From Kryptolebias marmoratus (lineage: Eukaryota > Chordata > Actinopteri > Cyprinodontiformes > Rivulidae): a stretch of 64,000 nt of DNA. This document shows, in pieces, positions 24,649 to 36,674 of the stretch. How positions within the stretch are numbered: position 1 is the first letter of the stretch; every line of letters begins with the position of its first letter. The notes beneath the pieces were generated by a model. That model had not been told where the DNA came from. It searched no databases and worked only from the letters and a program-made list of their open reading frames with translations. A program made the position numbers and the translations under genes. The stretch lies in contig NC_051437.1 in assembly GCF_001649575.2 (NCBI RefSeq), positions 20,900,469 through 20,964,468 on the forward strand, in the 5' to 3' direction.

Positions 24649-27600
24649 AACAGGGGCCCCCAGAGGCAGCTGATTGTGATCGTATCTGTAGATGGAAGCT
24701 GCTGCTCCTTCCTCTCTTGTCTCTTCCTGTATGTTTTGGTCCTCCCTCACACCTTAACTCCTAATAGAGTTTTATTTTTGTCAAACGGGAAACATCCTCA
24801 CATGGGTGCCTCCATGTCTCAGAGGTTCTTTTTGTTTGTTTGTTTTTATTTGCTGCATTTCTCATTTTTTCATTCGCTCATCCTGTCTGAGCTGGACGAC
24901 ACCCTTCTTTCCCGGTTTATCTGAATCACCTCTCAGGGAAACAAGAAGTTTAGTTTGGGGCAAGAATCAGAACATTGGTTTACTGTGATTTAGCTGAAGA
25001 AAATTTAAGACGTCCCATTGCTAATCTCAGCCAAACAATTGAGCAGAACAGCTCCATTTTACCAGGCTTTAAGAATAAATAAAGCTGTGTATCATCAGCA
25101 TAATCATGATAAAAGACAACTGAATTTTTATATTTGGTAGCTCAAAGGTAGCATATATAAAGAAAATAAGCCAGATCCAAGGACAGACACCTGAGGTACC
25201 CCACAGGTCAGAGGTGCTTTGACTTGTTGGGTTTCTTATCCACATTAGGTATACAGATGAGAGTTAAAGAGTTCAGTTCCTAAAAAAGCATCATACTTTT
25301 TTTTAAATTAGCACTGGAGGGATGCATATTACCTGTCATCATTCATGCTAAACTTTTAAACAAAGATCTTGTGTGATTTGTTAGCGGTCCAAGCTATTAT
25401 CACGCCAAATTTTAGCTTGATATCTGTAAAATTAATCAAGTTGTAGCATTTTTTTTTGTTTGCTAAGGTTGATTAGCTGTGGCAGGCTTCTTGAATTGGG
25501 TTCCAACAATGGCAGCGCAGTTGTTAGAGCTGTTGTCTCACAGGTTCGCCTCCCAGCCTTTCTGAGAGGAGTTTGCATGTTCTCCCTGTGCGTTCCTGAG
25601 TTTGTCTCATTTGTCTCTGTGTGTCCCTGTGATGGACTTGCAACCTGTCCAGGGTGTCCCCTGCCTCTCGCACAGTGAGTGATGGAGATAGGCACCAGCT
25701 GCCCCTCGACCCGGAAAGGAAAAGCGAGTTAAAGAAAATGGATGGATGTGTATCCAATGATGGCTTTCTGTGAGCTTCATTCAAATCTGTTCATTGTTTC
25801 GTTAAATATTTTGTAGACAAGTTGTAGAAGTTCTCACCTGACCTCAGGGGTCAAGTTCTCTCCCTGAACCTCCATCAGATTGGACAAAAACCAGTTTTAT
25901 TTCCCTACATGTCCCCCCAGCAGTCACTTATCCTTCTGTATGCAAAGACAGACTATTTTCACAGCTAAGTCAAGTTCCACGGCTTCTCAGGTTTGACTCA
26001 CACTGTGCCCGAAGAGGCTCTCCTCCACCCTCATGATTTCCTCCTGCCCTCCCCTCCAATCTCCTCCTCTTCATAGATTCAGTCCTTTCAAAGGTTTCGG
26101 CAGCAGCAAACCTATAATCTCAGGGAGTGTCAGGGTCATGGAGAGACAGACAGACGAGAAGCAGAAGAAAAAGAAAAAGAGAGGATGTAGGTTTTAATGC
26201 AGTTGTTTTAACCCAGAGGGGTCAGCTGTGTGGGAACTCTGTGCTAATTGTGGGAATTGGACAGATAATGAAACAATTGTTGTTGAGAGGGTTAGGTGAT
26301 TACACATAGTGTGCAGCCATACTCTGTGAAGCACAGACCATTATATCATTGCTTACAGATGTTCCAAACAAACAGTCTAAAACCCCCCCTTCAATGGTGC
26401 TATTGCAGTGGGAACAAATGTTTTGTTATATTTACCCTGCCTGCTGCTAATGAAACCACTGCAGGTCATTCAGGGTTATTTTTGCTCTTGCAAAGAGTCA
26501 TTTATTATTTCAAGTATTTAAAGGGAGTTGGATAGAGTAGAGATGGAGAGACCATTATGTCAGCGGCTAAGTTTAGAAGACACACTTTTCTGCTCTTAAC
26601 TGTAAGAACGTTTAGAGGGATGAATAGTTTTAAACAGACTTTATTTTTCCAAAGAGAAGACAAAGCAATTTCTAGCCAACAATTTTTTTTTTTTGTCAGT
26701 GGAAAGTTGATTGCAGACTGTAATTTTGGTGCCCCGCTGAAGTCTACCTCCTTAATTTTGAAGCAGCGCTGTCCAGGCTCGGCTTTTAGTTGTGGCTGGA
26801 GCGATGTAGAACTTAGGGAGATGCAGTGAGAGTTAATAAAGGTAAATGATTGGGTTGAAACTAGGTCAGGCTTTCGAATTTATGTCTTTATACAGCTGGG
26901 AAGAAATAGGAGCCTCTCTTCAGTGCAAAGGCAGAAAAAACCCTACCTTTAGACATAAAACAAGAACAACTTGGAGCAGACTAAATTTTTTTTTTTTTTT
27001 GTACATCTTAACCTTTTTAGGGTTTTAGACACCTTTTAGCATATTTGCTCCCCTGTTGCATCATCTCCCTCTTGGTGAAGTTGCTAAGGGTTAACAAAAC
27101 TGAGCGTTTCTTACATTTTAGCTCCTTCCACAGGAAATGAGGCAGAGGATGTGGCATTCCACTTCACAAAGACACAAATTTTAAAGACAGGATGGAGCGG
27201 GTGGAGGAACTGAAGGAGGATGTACATTTTGGGAGGTCACTGGGTGGGGTGTAAAACGCTGCCATGGCAACTGTGCTCTGATGATGGGACAATTGTTTTC
27301 AGGGAGTGTGCAGGCTTTTTATTGCACCCATCTTAGCAAACTTGAGAACTTCTGTGTCAGATGCCATTTTGATTTTACAACCGGGCTTTATGTGACCGTT
27401 CAAAGCGGGAGAGGACAATGGGTCAGCCTGCTTTAGTGGGTTGCTGCTAACATTTGAAATTCTAATTCATCCTCTCTTTATAATGCTGTGAAGTTATGGG
27501 AACATAACCAAATATTATAATAATGTGCATAGCTGCCTTGCCTAAAAGGGCTATGAGAAGATACGTTTCACCAAATGCTTAGCTCTTTACAAACACATAC

Positions 27601-29527
27601 TGTAGTAACAAAACCCAACAACTTGCCCTTGAGCAAACTTGTGGCCGCAGTGGGGAGTAAAACTTCTGCATGAAACCTCAGACCCACTCTGCCTCAACCA
27701 CTTTGAATAAAAGAGAGATGATTTGCATTAAAAACTATTTGTAATGTTTCTTATTATTCTCCTCAGGCCCCACAGGACCTTACAACACTGAGGCAGAAAC
27801 AGATGTCACCTCTGCAGCTCCAACTCCAACAAAGCTTGATATAAGAACCGGTCCTCCTCCCACCGAGCCACATGCTGCACCTGATGTCGTACATACATCT
27901 ACATCCTTTGTCACAGACGGTACCGAAGAGCCCATGACTCCCACTTATGTAGGGGCCGCAACATCTCAGCATCCTCCTTCCGTCGGGTCTACAGCTCCCA
28001 CTGAGGAGACCACGGCTTCTCCATCTACTCCTGAGGAGACCACGACTACTCCATCAACTACTGAGGAGACCACAGCTAGTACTGCAGCTCCCACCAAGGA
28101 CTCCATGACTCCAACTGCAGCGTTACCTGAGGAGACCACATATGCTGCTGCAGCTCCACCGGAGATCACAACCCCTGCTGATCCTACAGAGGATGAGGAC
28201 CAAACTTATTTAATGGAGACTCACAGCTTGAGTGAAGAGGTGACCATTGACGAAAGCAATGAAGGTGAGGAACAGAAGATTAATTGAATTGATTTGCAGT
28301 GATCAATACCATAAAAATATATAAAATCAAAACCTAAGAGGTGTTTTTAAAGATGCGTAACCCTAAACTAAATGAGACAACTTTTCTTTCACAGAAGGCC
28401 TGACCTCTGGACAGATAGTCGGCATTGTGATCGGTGCCATCCTCGCTGTGGTGCTTGTCACCGCTGTGGTGTTTGCATTTGTGAGGAGGATGGGAAAGTA
28501 CTCGTAAGTACCCCTCCACTCTGAAGGAACATATATTTGTGCGTACATACAGCGAACACTGAGAACGTGACCCAGGTGTGAATGATACGTGCATCCAGAG
28601 TATCTCATCTTGCTTCCTCTGATTACTGAGCCAGGATGCACGAGCATTTAGTCATTATTTCCACGGTCCCATTACATCACAGATAATGATGTAATGGGGA
28701 TTGTTGGTCCCGTGTGATAAGATGCCGCTGAATGCCCAACGCAAACTGTGTAACATTTCGACCATAAATGGTCTTAGGGTGTTGAATGTATTTGGAAAAC
28801 CAAAGTTAACCCAGAAAATAAACCAAATCACTTCCAAGTGGTACTAATTTCACAGAACACACCCTCCTCACCATATGATGATGATTATTATTATTGTTTC
28901 TCATAGGTATGCTAAGAGCAAAAAACAGTTTAAATAAAAGCCATCCCTATGGTTTCTGGGAATTTTCTTCTTTTGATTTTCTCTGCAAATCAGTTTAAAA
29001 ACTCTCAACCATCTTTTTACTAACAAGTTTCTCTCCTCAAAACTGACAAAACATGTTTGTATCTGTTCCTTTAGCTGACACAGTCTTGTGCTGTGTGGTA
29101 AAAAAAAAATAAAAAAATTCAGGCATTCATGGTGACAAGTGGCTCTTTTTGACCTGTAAATTATTTTGTTTATTGACTCAGTGTCAGGAGTTGTGGACAG
29201 TGGTCATCATGTAGGCTGGTTTACTTTTAACAGCCTGGTTTTATCCTCAGAAACAGAGGGCATGTGTTTGTTGGAAGTGTGACTGCAAACTAGAGTCAGC
29301 AAGATGTTTTTGTTTTTTAACTGTAGAAACCAAAAGTCAGACTTGCTTCTTCATGCCTTTAAGGGGGAAAAAGACTATAAACGACATGTAATGAGCTCAC
29401 CAAATAATTAAATTGGAAATAACACAAACTTTATTTATTTCACCCAACACAGATACAGATTTATTTTATGTTATATCTGTCTAAATTTTCTGATTGGTTT
29501 CCAATTTTTCTCCCCCACAGACCTTGA
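21942..29527 (+). CDS. pdpn: Podoplanin (mucin-type transmembrane glycoprotein)
   Basis: Podoplanin is a sialomucin-like type I membrane protein. In mammals it binds CLEC-2 and links the cortex to ERM proteins and RhoA signalling. Exons are 21942-22005, 27767-28264, 28395-28503 and 29521-29527, giving 225 aa with consistent phases. Residues 1-21 form a signal peptide (MKVQLLLLVALVGPFCAF). Residues 22-187 form a Thr/Pro/Glu/Ala-rich ectodomain suited to O-glycosylation. Residues 195-217 span the membrane, with a GIVIG (GxxxG) motif shared with mammalian podoplanin. The cytoplasmic tail is short and basic (RRMGKYSP); human ends RKMSGRYSP. The ectodomain is not alignable, as expected for a mucin, so the call rests on the membrane-tail block, exon structure and the neighbouring prdm2. 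An alternative last exon exists at 28907-28937. Confidence 0.85.
22840..22975 (+). promoter_or_regulatory. GC-rich patch with TATA-like box in pdpn intron 1
   Basis: CpG-containing sequence (GACGGGCGCCGGCAG and GGGCCGCGCCGG) is followed within about 35 bases by CTATATTTAAG. It stands out from AT-rich surroundings and could be an internal promoter or enhancer. This is inferred from composition only. Confidence 0.3.
24611..24646. repeat. (CA)n microsatellite
   Basis: Eighteen CA units in a row within pdpn intron 1. Confidence 0.95.
25020..25215. repeat. Dispersed teleost repeat fragment
   Basis: Contains AGCTGTGTATCATCAGCATA and CACCTGAGGTACCCCACAGG. These phrases are familiar from a widely dispersed fish element ('GTATCATCAGCATAA ... 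CCTGTGGAACCCC'). The family name is not certain. Confidence 0.6.
25500..25745 (+). mobile_element. Degraded V-SINE-like element
   Basis: Carries the V-SINE-type core GGAGTTTGCATGTTCTCCCT. It is followed by GTGATGGACTTGCAACCTGT and CCAGGGTGTCCCCTGCCTC, and ends in ATGGATGGATG. The tRNA-like head is truncated and part of the core is deleted. Confidence 0.75.
27767..28264 (+). CDS. pdpn: pdpn exon 2, mucin-like ectodomain
   Basis: Acceptor CTCCTCAG ends at 27766 and donor GTGAGG begins at 28265. It encodes 166 residues dominated by T, P, A, E and S. A degenerate repeat of about 14-15 codons contains EETTASPS, EETTTTPS and EETTASTA. EEPMTPT and KDSMTPT resemble the acidic-x-x-T-P core of mammalian podoplanin PLAG motifs. 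The end is acidic (DPTEDEDQTYLMETHSLSEE). Confidence 0.85.
28395..28503 (+). CDS. pdpn: pdpn exon 3, transmembrane segment
   Basis: Acceptor TTTCACAG ends at 28394 and donor GTAAGT begins at 28504. It encodes SGQIVGIVIGAILAVVLVTA and VVFAFVRRMGKYS. A single membrane span is followed by a basic stop-transfer. It ends in phase 2, so the last codon is completed by whichever terminal exon is used. Confidence 0.9.
28668..28698. repeat. Perfect 12-bp inverted repeat
   Basis: CCCATTACATCA (28668-28679) and TGATGTAATGGG (28687-28698) flank a 7-nt loop in the pdpn intron before the alternative exon. Either arm also resembles an ATF/C/EBP half-site. Confidence 0.85.
28907..28937 (+). CDS. pdpn: pdpn alternative terminal exon (tail YAKSKKQFK)
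   Basis: Acceptor TTTCTCATAG ends at 28906. Joined to 28503 it gives ...KYS-YAKSKKQFK and a stop at 28935-28937, making a 233-aa isoform with a more basic tail. The AATAAA hexamer at 28933-28938 overlaps the stop codon. Use in vivo is unproven. Confidence 0.45.
29521..29527 (+). CDS. pdpn: pdpn terminal coding exon (Ser-Pro-stop)
   Basis: Acceptor CTCCCCCACAG ends at 29520. A-CCT-TGA joined to TC from the previous exon gives Ser-Pro-stop, recreating the conserved podoplanin ending YSP. The 3' UTR follows. Confidence 0.8.
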
Positions 29528-31045
29528 GGAAAACGCAGACCAAGCAGCAGGATCGTGTAAAGTTCTGGAAAATTTAAACTACTGAACAATGATGTTGATT
29601 TTGATCATATATAACTTTATATAAAAAGCACAAAACCAGAACTAAACTAATTTAAGTCGGAGTCAGAACTGGTGCCCAACCAAGAGGTGCAGGAAGGTTT
29701 GTTTGTGTTGCTGTATGTGATGCATGTACTGTGATGTTTGTGAGACAAGAGGGGGGCATGAGCCAACATCCTCATGCCCCCCCCTCCCCCCGCCACCTCT
29801 CTGATATTAAGGAGCTGCTGACAATAAAGGCCCTGCCTTCCCTTATTTCCTTGAAGAGAACGAAACAAAGTGACAACAGGAGGTCACAAAGATTTTTTTT
29901 TTTCTTTCAAAAGCATTTTGTTGAATAAAAATTAAGAAACAGATCACCTGACATGTGGAGGGGGTGGAGTGGTGGCGTGACTGACTTCAATTACTGTTAA
30001 AGCTGGAAAAAAGAAAGCATTTAAATGGAGCAATGTGTGAAGTTTGCAAAGAGGCTGGGATTCCAAATCAGGAAATGCTGTGGCAAATCCACAAGATTCA
30101 TGTACATACAACGCAGGGGTACTACATAGGACTTAGCAAATGACTCTCATTTTTTACAGTTGCATAGACTAGCTTTTTGATATTAAACACGCAGTATATA
30201 CAGGAAACCGTAGACTGATTATGTAGCTAAAACACCCCAAAGCAGCGGTTCAGACAGTTTCTCTTGCAGCCAGAATACCTGACATGTCGGCCAATTGTAT
30301 GAAGCACGGTGTGCAGAAGTTGTTCTGACAACACGTCTGTGCTCTGAGGTGACGCAGGACAGAAAAGTCGTCCTCGTTTTAAGGAGTAACGTGACATTCT
30401 GCCCACTTTAACACAGACTTATAAAAACCTAATACATATCTGTGAAATTTAGCAGAAGGGTTTGTTCCACTGCCTCTGGTGTTCTCTTGCTAGCAAAGAG
30501 GATTGTAACTTTTGAACTGCATTTTTAGTGGGACTCAACTTTCCTATTTCCTATTTTATTTAAAACAACATCTACATGGATAGCTTTTTTTTTCACTGCC
30601 AGCAGTTGTTAGACACAATTATTGTGATGTCATGACAATGTAGTTCTGTTGTTTTATTACCAGAACATCCACCCAGTCATTAACTCTAGATTGCGCACGC
30701 GTTTACATTTAATAGCTGCACTTACTTCTAGTGCACAGTTTAAGCAGTATTGCCTGTTTTGTTACTTTTGCGATTGTAGCTGTGTTGAATTAGTGTATGA
30801 AAAAGGAACTCATAACTTGTCCCTGCGTGCTTTTAAAAAGTATTTAATGTGTGCACTGAATGAGTGGAGTAATGGTTAATGAATAGGCTTTAGACTCTGC
30901 AAATGTTTTGCAATGAAATGTTTGTTTCTTCTGCTTTGCATTGTTTTTTTTATGTCTTTAATCTGTGCCATCTGGTTCATTCAAACTCTTTATTTAATTG
31001 CAGTTTTTGGTTCATACTGTTTCAATAAAAAAAGAAAAATATTCC
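29528..31045 (+). other. pdpn: pdpn 3' UTR (approximate)
   Basis: Candidate polyadenylation signals are AATAAA at 29823-29828 and AATAAA at 31024-31029. The second would give a UTR of about 1.5 kb. No other gene is seen within it. Confidence 0.5.
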
Positions 31046-34000
31046 ATATTTCATCTTTTTTCCATTTACTTATTTGCTATGGAGGCAGCTAAAAAGTGAA
31101 CACCAGCACTGTTACTCTTACTTACATTCTTGTGACTGTTAGAGTCCCATGATTCTAATTTTCTATTTCCAAATGAAGTATGCAAACATTAACAAGTTGC
31201 CCGGGGCTTCGTCCAGCTGCCCTCTCTGCTTGGCCAATTCAAGCAGTGACTCAAATCTTACAAAAAAAAAAAAAAAAAAACGAGGGAAAAAAAAAATCCC
31301 CCTTTTTTAAAGCAGACAAACAGCACCAAATATGGAGGACGCGTTCGCTCCAGAAACGTTGAGACGGTTGAGCTCTCTGACAGTGAGGTGTGCTGTTTGT
31401 GCCGTGTTGTGGATGGTTTTTTTCATACTGTGCTGTTAGGCTGAGGCCAAACTCACAGAGATGCTCTGTGTCTGGCTCCTGGTCCTCCGTGTGGTTTTAG
31501 GCACCAACCCAACACCCCCCAACTCCCCCCCACCTAAGTCTCTGCCCCACCAGGGAGCTTCATAACTCCCTTTTAGCTCACTTTTTTCACTTCAGACTTC
31601 TGGGAACAATGGAGTCTTTTGAGAGGGGCAAATGGAGAGGCTGTTGGACTCGCTCTCTTCCCCTTCAGCAACGGGGGAATTTTGTACGTTGCTGCGGGGT
31701 GGAGTCACTTCCTGGGTGGGCCCAGCATCCATCATGTGCTTTTTACACACTCAAGCCATAGAAATACTCTAATAAAGAGTAAATAATTAGCTGTTCAAAT
31801 GAAAACAACCTAATAAAAGATAACAAAAGGCACGCAGCAGTGAAATGTCTCTGTAAAGGCAGCCATTATGGCACATAGTTGGGGATTTACTGAAAGCACA
31901 TGACTTTAAAAGCATATTTATTATATCATTAACTGTCCCTTAAACATGTGACTGCTTATCTGATGTTATAAAGAAGCCTGAAACAGTCTCAATGATAAAC
32001 AGCTGTTTCTTTTGTTCTGACATAAACTAAAGAACATAAATTCTATTGTCTGGCTGTTATTGTTCTGTCAGTGACGACCAGAGGCTTTGAGCAGGCTGTG
32101 TTCGATGCATTTCATACAGACAGAAGTCATCTTTTTTGTTCGTTAAAGAAGCTGCTGATGCCCAGTCAGCAATAATTAATCCCAACTGTATAAATAAAGC
32201 ACAGGCTGTGTAACAACAGGCCTGCGGTGCTGAGGATAAACACCAGGCATCTGCTTAATTCAGTTACAAATCTCACTTTCACAAAAAAAAGTAATTTTAT
32301 TGACCGATGTTTAGTATTTAGAAGATGCAAACGAATCTACAACTTGATACAAACAACACATTCAGAAATTATAGCAAGAATTGTTCCCACGTCTTGCTAA
32401 ACCTGATATTTGTGTGTTCCTCGTCAAATCACGACGATGCATTTCAAAAAGAGACAAAATAATTACCTAAACACACGCAGAACCTGCAGTCCTATGTCTG
32501 AAACAGACAAGCCCAAACCCTCACCATGTGCTCGAACAAGGTGTTTTTTGCTGATTTACTGGATTTGGGTTTTGCCAAACGTGGTTCTGTACATAATGTC
32601 CCAACATTTTAAAGCAGTCACTTCCCCATCTAAAGCGACATTTTTAAAAGTCTTTTGGTAGATCTTTGATGCGAGTAAATAAACCGGAGCCGTGCGTTAC
32701 CATGTCCTTTTCAGAAAGAAGAAACTTTCTCTTGGCAGTCCTTCCAAAGAAGCCTCATAAACTGTGTATTTTTAGTCTCTTTCTGAGGAACAGTCACAGG
32801 ACTAAACCAGTCCAACTGATAGTAAATTCCTGCAGTTTTTCATGTGGTTTCATTAACAGAAAACCCCAAAATGTAATTGGTCAACCCTAAAAATTGCCAG
32901 AGGTATATTTGAACGTCTCCTTCTTTTAGTAATATTTAAAACACACTAATCCACTCCTTGATTTACGTTTCTTCCATCAGGTCAAGGTTATGATAGGTGA
33001 GAGGCTTCCCTGTGTATGCTGACACGTTCACACCCCTCAGCAATAAAAAGCTGCCCATCCAACTGCGCTGCATGTCTCCCACTGCGTGAAGAAGCTGGGG
33101 AATGTGAGGAGAAACACACAGAACACAAAGACAAACATGCGAGTGCCACACAGAAAGGCCCGGTCAGGGCTGGGCCAACAACTGCTCCGTCCTACACCGT
33201 TTACAACTAATCTTATCAGGGGCGGCTTGAGAACACACCCTCTCTTCAGTCGCTTTTCCAAAAAACGAAACTGAACTTTTCTTCAAGAAAGACAAGACGC
33301 TGGTCTCATCAAAGCAGATTGATTTTTTTTTTTCATGAGTATTGTTTGTTTCCTGTCTGCTGAAGTGCTTCGTCTCTGGCGCCGACACCATCCCTGTGTT
33401 GACTGGAGCCCCGCGGCAGGTTGTGTCCTCCAGCGAGCGCAGACGGCGTGCGGGATCATGTGATGTCATGGGGAAAGTGTCAGCCCAGCAGCTTTTGAGT
33501 GTCACAGACAGCTGGGCTCCGAGGGTGGACGTAGGGGAGGGTTGTGGGGGAAGAGATGGAGAAGTGCTGAAGGGTGCACAAGGTTGGGTGACAGAGGCAC
33601 GGACGGTGTGCTTGGTATGGATGATGCAGGGCTTGGCTGAACTTTCCTGTGCGTTCCAGAAGAAAACCGTAAACATAAACAGAGGAGACTGACTGAGCAG
33701 TGTTTATCAGGATGAAATTCTGAATGAGCGTGTGCAAAATGATCAGATTTTTAAGATCGCAGCACACGTATATGGTGTTTGCACTTTTATTCCACAAGTT
33801 CACATTTGTATATTCTTCCCTGCATATCTGGTGCCTGCAATTCAAAACAATAAGTTCTATTTTCAGGCAAGTGACATAACATCTTGTCAACTCTCAGTCA
33901 GGTCTTTGTTCGTCTTATGTTGACACACACCCTCAGTTAGAGACCTTTATTATTTTGTACCAAGGTCCTGCTCAGTGATCGGTCTGATATATGGACAATT

Positions 34001-36650
34001 GGGGACCACCTCTCCTTCTTCCCCTCTTTGTTTTTCTTGCTCCATACTGTATGTTTTTGTGGATGTTGAATGTTTCTTTGTGCACACATTTTCTGGCATG
34101 AACCAGCACCCACTACCACAGGATATGTTCAGAAATAAGCATCTAGGAAACACAATCCAATCAGCTTCCTGTCTGGATTCCACGCCATCTCGAAGAATGA
34201 GGGCTAAACCGTTCGACATCTTGAAATTTGCCATTTTTCAATATTTTACACTCAGTGGCCTTATGAACTAAATCTAACGTGGTAGGCACACATTTATAAC
34301 TTACCTGCAGAAATCAATATCCACGTGAAAACACTCACACACATGTGAAAACATCATGACACTGCAATGTTATATGTTCGGCTCCAATAGAGAAGATGAT
34401 GTTGCAAACAGATACATTTTTACGAGGTATACACATCATGTGACCCCGTTTGACAAACCCACTGATGTTTCCCCCCTGATTAACCAAGAATGAATCCATA
34501 AACGTGACATATCACGACAGCTTTACACACTTTCTGTTTTTTACTTTTGTTTATATCAGCTAAGTCTGCAAAAATAAAAGCACCAAGCCTTTTGTCTAGT
34601 GCTGCTGCAAGATTTCCCAAATGTCAACTTAAATATACTTCATACTCTGCAGAATTTGTTCTGCTTTTTCTGATAGTTCTCCACGCTTTATGCTCCCAGT
34701 TGCTTCCAGTCTTGTAAAAGCTTACTTCCTACAACTCTTGACTGCTTACTCACGTATTCGGTGTCTCTCCCAGACAGTCAGCACCTGCTTTTTACAATAA
34801 TCTGACGTATGTGTAACACGGAGGCCCAATTTTATGCCGCTCATTACAGTCCACAGCTGCAACTGCTCTCAGCTGTGAGCCTGGGCACGTCCACGGCAAG
34901 TTGCTACAACATGGTATGAATAAACTCAATCACTGCCAGCTTGGCCCCAAATTAACTTTGCAGTGGCGACAAGAGTTTGTTCCGTAGGAGCGACGTCAAT
35001 ACGACATGTCGTGCTGTGAGTCAGTCGCCAAACTGAAAAGTTTAGGAGGCTAATTCTAAACTACCAAAAAAGTTTAAAAGAAGCCAGAATATAGAGGGTT
35101 AGGTCTGTAATTTATGATCTTTCATTATGGCTTGCAGAAGTCAGGCATGTGGTGTCACAGTGAAACACCGCTCAGCCCACATACAACGTAACAACAAGAG
35201 ACATACCATGCACGTGCCATAAGAACACCACCTATGTGCTGCGCAGTGTCATCGACGCGCAGGCGGGGGTTTTATGGACTCCTACAGGTTGGAGGTGAAG
35301 CCATGTGAAGTCAGGTAGCAGCTCTCTGTCAGATTTATATGAACCAGTCCCTTAGGCTTCAACTGTCAAATGATGAGGAAAACAGAAAACTGGTCAGGAG
35401 AAAAAAAAAGAAAACCATACTGTTATTAATCTCCGGTTTGTGAGCACAATGTGGCTTCTGTTTTATTAACTGTTGGGAAAGAGAAAATGACAGTGGTAAT
35501 TAAAAGGTTTGAAATATGACCCAAATTCAGCTGTGTCATCAAAATTTAAATGTTCGCTCAGTAATTTACGACTGCCAACTCAGTTTTTATTAATTAAAGC
35601 TAATAAATAAAATACCCACATATCTTGTAAACATTTTCCTCATCTTGTTGCCTGTGTTGTAGCTGCAATAGTCACACTAGACAGTACGCACGGACACACA
35701 GTTACTGTAGAGTGGGAAAATTGGGACTGTTCATGCAGTAATTTTCTAAATGTTATAAAATTACAGTCACATCTAAACTGTATGAGTAACACTGGCAGCA
35801 GCTTGGTGAGGAACTGACCTGAAGTCTTTGAATGTTTTGCCCTCTAGAGGTTAAAACAATAAACTACAGCTATGCTGTTTTTCTTAAATAATCTGATTAT
35901 TGTAAACTGATTGTGCAGATGATATCAACATATATGATTGAAATGATGTAAGATTACAGTTAGCCCTTCATACTTTAACAAAGTAAGAATTTTAAAATAA
36001 GATAAACCAAGTTCATTTCTATATTTTACAGTGCACCCATTTGATTAAACGTTATGGCTAAATGTTCCTCCTGCTTGGCTACGTCTTGTGGGCAGAAATT
36101 AAACCGATTCTTTGTTTTACCTGCTTGCAAACGTCCTTTCTCATGCATGATGCTGCATTTGTTTTGTCTCAGCTTTTAATGTTTCAGCTGTAACAGATTC
36201 TAAATGTTTAAGTTTTACAAACTAATTTGTACTGTATCATATGCATGAAACTTTGCTTTAAAGTAGACTATCTCTTGGATTTGACAGGCCTTATTTAATA
36301 GACAAACATTGAATTCTCTATTAGGATGTCTGTAATACAACAACTACTATTACTAATATTAATTATCAACCAGTTTTGCATTCACAAAACCAATGAACTG
36401 TAAAAGCGGACAAGCTAATAGTCTCTGTAGCCAAATAATAATAATCATTATTATTATCATTAATAATAATAAGCTGAATGAATAAGCTGTGTCACATGGT
36501 TTATTTTACACAACTTTGTACAATTACAATTAAGTGCAACTGCAGTTTATGAAAGTTAATGTTGTTGTTTCCTTCTGTTTATTTTATTTAAAAAAAATAA
36601 AAATAAAAAGCAACAATCACAGATTTCTCCGTTAGTTTTCTTTTTACAAC
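31046..36650. other. Intergenic region between pdpn and prdm2
   Basis: About 5.6 kb. There is a GC-richer block at 33380-33670 with open frames on both strands that match nothing I know, and an (AAT)n/(ATT)n stretch at 36434-36472. I looked for PR-domain exons of prdm2 here and recognised none. Confidence 0.55.
36434..36472. repeat. (AAT)n/(ATT)n imperfect palindromic microsatellite
   Basis: AATAATAATAAT, then CATTATTATTATCATTAATA and ATAATAA. The runs face each other and could form a hairpin. Confidence 0.85.
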
Positions 36651-36674
36651 ACCGCTTCATGGCTTCAACAAACT

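Larger units (their letters stand above)
22006..27766 (+). other. pdpn intron 1
   Basis: A 5.8-kb intron. It holds a GC-rich patch followed by a TATA-like sequence (22840-22975), a (CA)n at 24611-24646, a dispersed fish repeat (25020-25215) and a V-SINE-like fragment (25500-25745). No coding exon is recognised. Confidence 0.65.

Noticed and set aside
33164..33692. Opposing 170- and 116-codon frames in a GC-richer block between pdpn and prdm2
   Set aside because: No known domain and no splice-consistent context; the paired frames are mirror effects of composition.
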